A stretch of DNA of 64,000 nt, taken from assembly GCF_000189755.2 (NCBI RefSeq), contig NZ_KI912183.1, positions 1,800,257 through 1,864,256 of the forward strand, in the 5' to 3' direction. The notes under the pieces are model-generated. The model was not told the origin of the DNA, did not search any database, and saw only the letters and a list, made by a program, of their open reading frames with translations. Every line of letters starts with the position of its first letter. Positions within the stretch are counted from its first letter, which is position 1. This DNA is from Desulfotomaculum nigrificans DSM 574 (GTDB lineage: Bacteria > Bacillota > Desulfotomaculia > Desulfotomaculales > Desulfotomaculaceae). Position numbers and translations under genes: made by a program. This document shows, one piece after another, positions 57,531 to 64,000 of this stretch.

Positions 57531-59906
57531 TTATCTAGCAACCAAAGGTTCTGCGGGGTTAAATCGCATTACCCGCATGGCATTTAGAATAGCCACTAAG
57601 GCTACACCCACATCGGCAAAGACCGCCTCCCACATGGTGGCCACACCAAAGGCACCCAGCACTAAGAAGATTCCCTTCACCAGCATGGCCATGATGATGT
57701 TCTGCCAGACAATACCCCGGGTGCGACGGGCGATTTTGATGGCCGTAGCCAGCTTGGAGGGTTCGTCTGTCATCAGCACCACATCCGCCGCCTCGATGGC
57801 GGCGTCTGAACCCAGGCCCCCCATCGCCACACCGATGTCCGCCCGGGCTAAAACCGGTGCATCGTTAATACCATCCCCCACAAACATTAGACTTTCTTTC
57901 GGTCCCTTTTCCCGGTTGAGCTTTTCAACCTGCTCTACCTTATGATCTGGCAAGAGTTCCGCCCGCACTTCATCCAAGCCGAGGGATTTACCAACGGCTT
58001 GGCCCACGGCCTGGTTATCGCCGGTGAGCATCACCAGTTTTCTTACACCCAGTTCTTTTAGCTGCTGCATAGCCCTGGGTGAATCCTCTTTGATTTCATC
58101 GGAAATAACGATGTAGCCAGCATATTTCTTATTCACAGCCAGATGCACAACGGTTCCCACAATTTGCTCCTGGGAATATTCAACGCCTTCCTTTTTCATC
58201 AATTTGATATTGCCCGCCAAGATTTCCTCCCCGCCCACTTTTACCTTAATGCCGTGGCCGCTGATTTCTTCATAGGTCTCTATTTTTTCCGTGGCTACCT
58301 TTTGCCCATAGGCCTCTATGATCGATTTAGCAATGGGGTGGTTGGAATGAACTTCTGCAAAGGAGGCGTATTCCAATAACTTGTCTTTACTAAAATCCCC
58401 TGCCGGGACAAGGGAAGTAACTTTAAACACGCCTTTGGTCAGGGTGCCAGTCTTGTCAAACACGGCAATCTTAACATTGTTCAAGGCCTCCAGGTAATTG
58501 CCACCCTTTACCAGCACCCCGTTGCGGGAGGCTCCGCCGATACCACCGAAAAAGCCCAGAGGAATCGAGATCACCAGTGCACAGGGGCAGGATATTACCA
58601 ACACCACTAAAGCACGGTATATCCATTGGCTAAAGGTGGCCCCGGGAATAAAAAGCGGCGGTAAAAGGGCAATCCCCAGAGCTCCAAAGACCACCACCGG
58701 CGTGTAATAGCGGGCAAACTTGGTGATAAAATTCTCTGTGGGTGCCTTTTTGCCCGCTGCATTTTCCACCAGATCCAGTATTTTAGAAACGGTGGATTCT
58801 GCAAATTTCTTAGTCACTTCGATGGATAACACACCGCTCTTATTGATGAAACCAGCCAATACATCGCCGCCTGGCACGGCCTCCCTGGGCACTGATTCCC
58901 CTGTCATGGCGGAGGTATCCACCATCGAAGTGCCCTCCACCACCTTACCGTCTAAGGGCACCTTTTCTCCCGGCTTCACCACGATGATGTCCCCGATATT
59001 GACACTTTCCGGGCTGACCTGCTTGGTTTCGTTACCCACTTTCAGGTTAGCAAAGTCAGGTCGGATATCCATCAGGGCTGCAATGGATTTACGGGAGCGA
59101 TTCACCGCATAGTCCTGAAACAATTCCCCCACCTGGTAAAAAAGCATCACCGCCACCGCCTCGGGGAACTGCCGAATGGCGAAGGCCCCCAGGGTGGCGA
59201 TACTCATTAAAAAATTCTCGTCAAAGACTTGCCCCCGCGAAATATTTCGCACACTTTTGAGCAGTACCTCGCCCCCCACCAATAGATAGCTGATCCCATA
59301 GAGTACAGCCTCTGTGGTAAATGAGAATGTAAAGACAATGGCTACGGCAAAAAGGAGCGCTCCCACAGCCAGACGGATGGTTTCCATTTTTTCTCCGTGT
59401 TTTTCTTCTTCCCTGGCTAGAACCTTCTTCTCTTCGCCCGCTGGCCGAACCTCAACATCAGGCTCAATTCGCTTAATTCTTTCCTGAATGTGACTAAGAA
59501 TATCGGCATTGTTACTGCCAGAAGAAACTTCCACTAGGAGCTTCTTAGCCGGGAAGTTTACCATTGCACTTTTAACCCCCGAAATGTTCTGTACCTGTCT
59601 CTCGATTTTGGCAGCACAATTGGCACAATCGAGCCCCATTAATAAAAAAGCTTTCTTCTGCGTAAAATCAACCTTTTTCTCAGAGACCGTCACATCAGGC
59701 TCTAACTTCCTGATGATGTCCCTCACTTCCTGGATGACCTGCTCCAGCTCCTCTACCCGCTCCGTTTCCAGAGACAGCTTTTTAGTGGCAAAGTTCACAG
59801 AAACCTCTGTCACCCCGGCCAGGGCTTTAATCTGCTCCTCTATCTTACTGGCACAACTGGCACAATTAAGCCCTTCTAATATCAATTCCTTTCTTCCTGT
59901 TACCAT
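57531..59906 (-). CDS. cadA: P1B-type heavy-metal ATPase (CadA-like)
   Basis: 791 residues from the ATG at 59906. Two N-terminal HMA domains carry GLNCASC near residue 12 and GLDCANC near residue 89. The pump core has the SCPCALV membrane metal site, DKTGTLTKG phosphorylation site, SNHPIA in the nucleotide domain and GDGINDAPVLA. The CPC plus CadA-like C-terminal helices indicates export of Zn(II), Cd(II) or Pb(II). It lies downstream of the CadC-type repressor gene on the same strand, but a small hairpin at 60009-60023 sits between them. Confidence 0.92.
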   Translation of the reverse strand: MVTGRKELILEGLNCASCASKIEEQIKALAGVTEVSVNFATKKLSLETERVEELEQVIQEVRDIIRKLEPDVTVSEKKVDFTQKKAFLLMGLDCANCAAKIERQVQNISGVKSAMVNFPAKKLLVEVSSGSNNADILSHIQERIKRIEPDVEVRPAGEEKKVLAREEEKHGEKMETIRLAVGALLFAVAIVFTFSFTTEAVLYGISYLLVGGEVLLKSVRNISRGQVFDENFLMSIATLGAFAIRQFPEAVAVMLFYQVGELFQDYAVNRSRKSIAALMDIRPDFANLKVGNETKQVSPESVNIGDIIVVKPGEKVPLDGKVVEGTSMVDTSAMTGESVPREAVPGGDVLAGFINKSGVLSIEVTKKFAESTVSKILDLVENAAGKKAPTENFITKFARYYTPVVVFGALGIALLPPLFIPGATFSQWIYRALVVLVISCPCALVISIPLGFFGGIGGASRNGVLVKGGNYLEALNNVKIAVFDKTGTLTKGVFKVTSLVPAGDFSKDKLLEYASFAEVHSNHPIAKSIIEAYGQKVATEKIETYEEISGHGIKVKVGGEEILAGNIKLMKKEGVEYSQEQIVGTVVHLAVNKKYAGYIVISDEIKEDSPRAMQQLKELGVRKLVMLTGDNQAVGQAVGKSLGLDEVRAELLPDHKVEQVEKLNREKGPKESLMFVGDGINDAPVLARADIGVAMGGLGSDAAIEAADVVLMTDEPSKLATAIKIARRTRGIVWQNIIMAMLVKGIFLVLGAFGVATMWEAVFADVGVALVAILNAMRVMRFNPAEPLVAR

Positions 59907-60008
59907 ACTGCAACCACCCCATATCATTTGGCATTTGCTTTATTATGGCACTCTATTCTAAAGACAATCCCAGAAATAGCAACGAGAAGCCTCCCCAAAA
60001 AGAAAAGA

Positions 60009-60023
60009 CGGAGAAAATCTCCG
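60009..60023 (-). terminator. Short terminator-like hairpin between cadC and cadA
   Basis: CGGAGA/TCTCCG with a short A/T loop, followed on the minus strand by TCTTTTCTTTTT. It may partly uncouple cadA from cadC. Confidence 0.5.
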
Positions 60024-60037
60024 CCTTTAAGATCTTA

Positions 60038-60415
60038 CTAAAAACCTTTATTCTGCTTATCATCATGCTGATAATGTGCTAGGGCTGTTTCGATGATGAT
60101 TTTTACACAGTGATCATGAATGGAGTAAAAGACCATCTTCCCTTGCTTGCGTTGCTTGGCTAACCCCACATTCTTCAAATACCGTAAATGATGAGAGGCC
60201 GCCGCCACCGTTGAACCGATAATGGATGCCACATCACAAACACAAAGCTCGTCACGGGATAGGGCATAGATAATCTTCATTCTGGTGTCATCGGCTAATG
60301 CCTTGAAAATTTCCGCCAATCCCTCGGTGGCTTTGACTTCTGTTTTTAATCGTTCAACCTTCTCTTCATTAAAGCAAAAAGTTTCACAGGTATCCGCCTG
60401 CTTTTCTTGAGCCAC
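60038..60415 (-). CDS. cadC: ArsR/SmtB-family metal repressor (CadC-like)
   Basis: 125 residues with a GTG start (GGAGGTGA upstream). The winged helix holds the CadC metal motif ELCVCDVA near residue 56, and an N-terminal Cys pair (DTCETFC near residues 8-14) completes the CadC-type four-Cys site for Cd/Pb/Zn. The recognition helix is AAASHHLRYLKNVG. It should repress its own operon with cadA until metal binds. A palindromic operator lies just upstream. Confidence 0.9.
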   Translation of the reverse strand: MAQEKQADTCETFCFNEEKVERLKTEVKATEGLAEIFKALADDTRMKIIYALSRDELCVCDVASIIGSTVAAASHHLRYLKNVGLAKQRKQGKMVFYSIHDHCVKIIIETALAHYQHDDKQNKGF

Positions 60416-60445
60416 AGGATCACCTCCGGGTAGATAACCGACCTT

Positions 60446-60500
60446 CGTTTATAGAAACGTTCACTTTATCATTATAATATTCCCATTGTTCCCTAGACAA
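60446..60500 (-). promoter_or_regulatory. cadC promoter with ArsR-type operator
   Basis: Minus strand TTGTCT (60495-60500), 18-bp spacer, perfect TATAAT (60471-60476). Just after the start site lies the palindrome CGTTT-N4-AAACG (60446-60459), placed for repression by CadC. Confidence 0.65.
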
Positions 60501-60612
60501 GAATTTATTATCTCCTGGTACCCTCTAAAAATCGGAGCGAGCCTACGAATAGCTTGCTAAGACTGATCAGGTATCCGTTTCATTTCCCTTTACTCTGGTA
60601 AGGAGTGAGCCA

Positions 60613-60708
60613 ATGGAGGAAAAGGATTTAAGGGTGGCGATCCTCATAACTGCAATCTTTGCATTTGTTATGGGCTTACAAATCGTGAGAATTTTTTTCA
60701 CGAGTTAA
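60613..60708 (+). CDS. 31-residue single-helix membrane peptide
   Basis: AAGGAGTGAG precedes the ATG. The peptide begins MEEKDLRVAILITAIFAFVM, forms one membrane helix and ends VRIFFTS. A strong terminator follows 25 bp after the stop, so the unit looks like a real gene. No family is recognised. It lies between the two metal ATPases on the opposite strand. Confidence 0.6.
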   Translation: MEEKDLRVAILITAIFAFVMGLQIVRIFFTS

Positions 60709-60732
60709 GAAAACCGGTAGTGCCTCCCATTG

Positions 60733-60770
60733 AAAAGTCCGCATTCCTTTCACAGAATGCGGACTTTTTT
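60733..60770. terminator. Strong bidirectional terminator
   Basis: AAAAGTCCGCATTC (60733-60746) and GAATGCGGACTTTT (60755-60768), 14 bp perfect, then TT. It serves the small peptide gene and the convergent ATPase gene. Confidence 0.88.
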
Positions 60771-60782
60771 ATCTGGTGGCAG

Positions 60783-63404
60783 CTATGCACTGACACTGGC
60801 CAGGTTGGATTGGTTGGGCTTAACTTTTGTCTCGGTGTAGGGGTCAGCCACCTTCATTAACCGCATACCGTTAGCAATGACAAGTAACGCTGCCCCGGTA
60901 TCCGCAAAGACCGCCATCCATAGGTTGGCCATGCCCAGGAAAGTTGCTACTAGGAAGACCCCCTTTACCACCAGGGAGAAGCCGATGTTCTGCTTAATTA
61001 TCCCCAGAGCCTTACGGCTTAGGTGCATGGCATAGGGTAGCTTGGTCAGATCGTCTGCCATCAGGGCAATGTCTGCGGTTTCCAGGGCGGTGTCTGTACC
61101 GGCACCACCCATCGCAATCCCCACGGTGGCGGTGGCCAGAGCCGGGGCGTCGTTTACACCATCGCCCACCATTGCTGCCTTGCCATATTGCTGTTGTAAC
61201 TGCTGAATGGCGTAAAGTTTACTTTCCGGCAGCAGTTCTGCCCTGTAATCATCAATGCCTAATTCTTCGGCAATGACTTTGGCTGTGCCGGCGTTATCCC
61301 CGGTTAGCATCACCAGCTTGGTAATACCTGCCCGATGCAATGCTGCCACCGCAGCCCGGCTGCTTTCCCTAATTTTATCCGCCACCGCAATGAGACCCAG
61401 AACTTCCTTACTGCTACTCACAAGCATCACCGTCTGGCCACGATCCTGCAAAGCGGTAAGCTGTTCCTCCAGATGCCCCAGGGGGATATTTAACTCTGCC
61501 AACAAGCGTCTGTTGCCGATGTAGTATGGTTCACCATTTATTTGTAACCCAGCCCCTTTGCCGGTAAAGGATTGAAAATCGGTGCCCTCCGGGATCTGAA
61601 TATTCCGTTCCCTGGCATATTTGAGAATCGCCTCTGCCAGGGGGTGCTGGGAACGGGTTTCAATGGCAGCCGCAATCTCCAGCACCTGTTCTAAGGGAAC
61701 ATCCGCAGTAGGAATGACCAAGTTTACTTCCGGCTTACCTGCGGTCAGGGTGCCGGTCTTGTCAAAGGCAATCACTTTAAGGGCACCTGCTTCTTCCAGA
61801 TAGGCCCCGCCTTTAATCAATACCCCTTTCTTAGCGGCACTGCCAATGGCAGCCACAATGGACACAGGTGTAGAAATCACCAGGGCACAGGGGCAGGAAA
61901 CCACTAAGAGGATCAAGGCTCGCTCAAACCAGGGCTGAAAGGGCTGCCCAAAGAACAGCCAAGGAAGCACCGCAACCAGTACAGCGGCTATGATTACCGC
62001 TGGTGTGTAGTATTTGGCAAAGACATCCACAAACTGCTGGGACGGTGCCTTCTGGGCCTGGGCCTCTTCCACCAGTTGAATGATTTTGGCCAGGGTGGTG
62101 TCTTCCACCAACTTGGTAACTTTCATTTCAATGGCCCCTTGACCATTGATGGTCCCGGCGTATACCTCCTGACCAACGGTTTTCTCCACCGGCATGGACT
62201 CACCGGTAATGGGGGCCTGGTTCACATCGGTCCGCCCCACCACCACTTCACCGTCCATTGGGATACGTTCACCGGGCTTGACGATGATAAGATCACCCAC
62301 CACCAGTTCCTCCACCGGCAGACGTAGCTCTTGGCCAGCACGCCGTACCAGGGCCTCTTTGGGCGAGAGATCCATCAGGGCTCGAATGGAGTTACGGGTT
62401 TTATCCATTGTATAGGCTTGCAGGGTATTGCCCAGGGCAAAAAGGAACACCACCGTGGCCCCTTCGGCCCATTCTCCGATGGCTGCCGCTCCAATCACCG
62501 CCACCGCCATCAGGAAATTCATATCCAGCGACAAGGACTTGAGGGAATACCAACCGCTTTTGGCGGTGTAAAACCCGCCGCTGAGTATCGCAGTAAGATA
62601 TACTGTGGTTACTAGATATTCGGGCAAATTCAAATAAGAAAGAACAAAACCACCCGCCACCAGGATACCGGAAATGGCTGTAAGCAGGAGCTTACTATCT
62701 CCGAAGAAATTCCTTTGTGGCTGCTTTCTTTCTTCATTGGCTAACTGACCTTGATAACCCGCTGCTTCAATGGCCTTTAAAATACTTTCCACCGAGGCGG
62801 AGTGCTTTACGGTCAGTTTGCCTGCTCCAAAGTTAATTTTTGCTTCGGCCACACCGGGTAAGGCAAGTAGCTTTTTCTCCAGCTTGGCGGCACAATCGGC
62901 ACAATCCATGCCACTGACACGAAAGACCGTGGCTTTTGATTGGCCATCTAACTCAGCCTGGTAACCCGCTGCCTTTACGGTATCCAGGATTACCGCTAGG
63001 TCAACGCTATGGCTGACGGTCATTTTCGCAGCCCCAAAGTTAATCCTGACCTCCACCACTCCGGGCAGGGCCTGCACCCTTTTCTCCAGCTTCGCTGCAC
63101 AATCGGCACAGTCCAACCCGCTTAAGCGGAACTGGCTTTTCTGTAACTGGTTAGCCAGTGAGGTTATTTGAGGAACCTGGGCTAATTCAAAAGATTGCTT
63201 TGATAGGGCAGAGGTGTAGTTAATTTTGCCCAATGTGAAACCAGGTAAAGCATTAATCCTCTTACCAGGTACCAATTCCGGGGTGTCCGCAAGCTTTGCA
63301 ACCGTCGTATCTCCACAGCAACTGTTGCCACAACCACAGCTTCCGTGGGCTGTTTGGTCATCGGTATGGGGATGTTGATGGGAATGATCACAGGCTTTTT
63401 TCAC
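60783..63404 (-). CDS. P1B-type heavy-metal ATPase with His-rich N-terminus and two HMA domains
   Basis: 873 residues from the GTG at 63402-63404 (AGGAGGG upstream). The N-terminus is metal-binding-like (HSHQHPHTDDQTAH then CGCGNSCCG). Two HMA domains follow with GLDCADC near 96 and GMDCADC near 171. The core has SCPCALV, DKTGTLTAG and GDGVNDAPALA. CPC class implies Zn/Cd/Pb export; the DCADC form of the HMA sites is common in ZntA/CadA proteins. It differs clearly in sequence from the CadA-like pump at 57.5 kb, so it is not a recent duplicate. Confidence 0.92.
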   Translation of the reverse strand: MKKACDHSHQHPHTDDQTAHGSCGCGNSCCGDTTVAKLADTPELVPGKRINALPGFTLGKINYTSALSKQSFELAQVPQITSLANQLQKSQFRLSGLDCADCAAKLEKRVQALPGVVEVRINFGAAKMTVSHSVDLAVILDTVKAAGYQAELDGQSKATVFRVSGMDCADCAAKLEKKLLALPGVAEAKINFGAGKLTVKHSASVESILKAIEAAGYQGQLANEERKQPQRNFFGDSKLLLTAISGILVAGGFVLSYLNLPEYLVTTVYLTAILSGGFYTAKSGWYSLKSLSLDMNFLMAVAVIGAAAIGEWAEGATVVFLFALGNTLQAYTMDKTRNSIRALMDLSPKEALVRRAGQELRLPVEELVVGDLIIVKPGERIPMDGEVVVGRTDVNQAPITGESMPVEKTVGQEVYAGTINGQGAIEMKVTKLVEDTTLAKIIQLVEEAQAQKAPSQQFVDVFAKYYTPAVIIAAVLVAVLPWLFFGQPFQPWFERALILLVVSCPCALVISTPVSIVAAIGSAAKKGVLIKGGAYLEEAGALKVIAFDKTGTLTAGKPEVNLVIPTADVPLEQVLEIAAAIETRSQHPLAEAILKYARERNIQIPEGTDFQSFTGKGAGLQINGEPYYIGNRRLLAELNIPLGHLEEQLTALQDRGQTVMLVSSSKEVLGLIAVADKIRESSRAAVAALHRAGITKLVMLTGDNAGTAKVIAEELGIDDYRAELLPESKLYAIQQLQQQYGKAAMVGDGVNDAPALATATVGIAMGGAGTDTALETADIALMADDLTKLPYAMHLSRKALGIIKQNIGFSLVVKGVFLVATFLGMANLWMAVFADTGAALLVIANGMRLMKVADPYTETKVKPNQSNLASVSA

Positions 63405-63619
63405 AATAATCCCTCCTGCAAATAAAACATTCAAACAATCGCTTTAATATTAAAATATCATAGACTGCATCCTTTGTCACCTGTATTTTTTATTGAACTA
63501 AAAATTTTTAAAACCTACCCCCACAAAACCTCCCTAAGCCAACGAATAGCCTGTCAGAAAGAGAGATGCGGGCCCGTCTCTCTAGGAAATAGGTAAGAAA
63601 AAATATGCAGGAGGTCATC

Positions 63620-63863
63620 ATGAAAAAAATGTCTACCAAGATGAAAATGGCAGCAGCCGTAACCGTTCTAGCTTTAAGTATTCCTGTGGCCAGCTACCCA
63701 GACAACAACCCAGAAAACCACTGCCACCAAACAGGTGCAACAAACCAATGTAACGACTACTAGCACCACCAGCACCCACCCCGGTTACACCGGTATGAAT
63801 GACGGGTACCATAATAGCCCCCAGGTAAAAGCCACTGGCCAATCAGACCAGTCTCAGAGGTAG
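63620..63863 (+). pseudogene. Frameshifted exported Thr/Gln-rich protein
   Basis: GCAGGAGGT precedes the ATG at 63620. The frame encodes a signal peptide (MKKMSTKMKMAAAVTVLALS to PVAS) and then soon stops at TAG near 63763. In the next frame, TTTQKTTATKQVQQTNVTTT onward continues smoothly to TAG at 63861-63863. One base is missing or extra near 63693. It is a recent frameshift, a sequencing error or a phase-variable gene. The upstream gap 63405-63619 holds an AGAGAGA/TCTCTCT hairpin near 63556-63580. Confidence 0.5.
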
Positions 63864-64000
63864 TGTGAACTGGCTGTGGTGCTTGGCCAACCGGCACTGG
63901 TTGATCCTTTGGTGTACTGGATGGGCTATCCTGTTTATTCGCTGCTGCGGTCCCCGTATTCACTGGGGGTACCTCGGCAGGGTTATTGTTTTGTTTGGCC
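63760..64000 (-). CDS. Pro/Ser/Thr-rich C-terminal segment of a protein running off the right edge
   Basis: The minus-strand frame is open from the window edge to a stop at 63760 and reads NKQDSPSSTPKDQPVPVGQA, typical of an exported linker. The last 30 codons lie antisense to the frameshifted gene at 63620, and their composition looks less coding, so the true end is uncertain. Identity cannot be judged from this fragment. Confidence 0.35.
   Translation of the reverse strand, partial: AKQNNNPAEVPPVNTGTAAANKQDSPSSTPKDQPVPVGQAPQPVHTTSETGLIGQWLLPGGYYGTRHSYRCNRGGCWWC

Overview
The window looks like chromosome of a spore-forming, sulfate-reducing Firmicute of the Desulfotomaculum group (Desulforamulus-like). 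The left edge carries the sulfate-activation genes hdrC-hdrB-sat-aprB-aprA. A YjcZ-type sporulation peptide, a SigI/RsgI pair, SLH-domain surface proteins and strong AGGAGG ribosome sites fit the same lineage. Two in-frame TGA codons in otherwise intact small genes suggest that the organism uses selenocysteine. The species assignment is inference from gene content.

Layout. 1-4.6 kb: sulfate activation and electron transfer, all on the minus strand from one good promoter at 4.6 kb. 5-12.4 kb: ordinary chromosome (YkgJ-like protein, YlbF, OmpR-type regulator, half-size EamA, PilZ, VanW, DUF2512, nitroreductase, amino-acid permease). 12.6-13.2 kb: scar joining a dead chemoreceptor to an IS3-type fragment. 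13.3-23.7 kb: a BREX type-3-like defence operon (brxF, brxC, pglX, two small genes, pglZ, brxA) in which an aspartyl-protease-like gene and a small partner sit where the helicase brxHII would be expected. 24-26.1 kb: SLH protein, YjcZ peptide, direct repeats and integrase debris.

26-44.4 kb is a metal or envelope-stress region: a DUF318 permease, a TlpA-CcdA-FeS membrane operon, many Met/His/Gly/Asn-rich exported proteins, two SHOCT proteins, SigI/RsgI with a Met-rich tail, and a two-component regulator. It is decaying. The kinase has lost most of its catalytic core, copA survives as fragments, a rhodanese gene is frameshifted, and the FeS protein is cut by an in-frame TAG. 44.6-46.6 kb: Fur-box-controlled FTR1 iron permease with a lipoprotein partner. 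46.8-47.6 kb: integration scar ending in the 3' half of a tRNA-Leu. 47.9-51.1 kb: a second defence-like cassette (DUF262, HEPN, adenine methyltransferase). 51.8-53.6 kb: a GC-rich, apparently non-coding array of hairpins sharing a GACCC(C)AAAG core, next to a small SWIM-domain gene. 53.7-57.3 kb: chemoreceptor, HesB-like selenoprotein candidate, M23 peptidase and a small Cys-rich protein. 57.5-63.4 kb: two heavy-metal P1B ATPases flanking a CadC/ArsR repressor.

The strongest new signal is a promoter class. Eight sites, each exactly 55 bp, occur upstream of loci between 30.8 and 57.4 kb. Each has three TGTNA-like half-sites at 11-bp spacing plus an upstream inverted half-site, and the last half-site lies exactly 11 nt before a -10 box. 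This geometry is what an OmpR/PhoB-type activator replacing the -35 contact would use, and the orphaned response regulator at 36.8-37.5 kb is the obvious candidate. The sites tie the Met-rich exported proteins, the TlpA/CcdA operon, SigI, SHOCT proteins, a 20-residue peptide, a chemoreceptor and a Cys-rich protein into one putative regulon.
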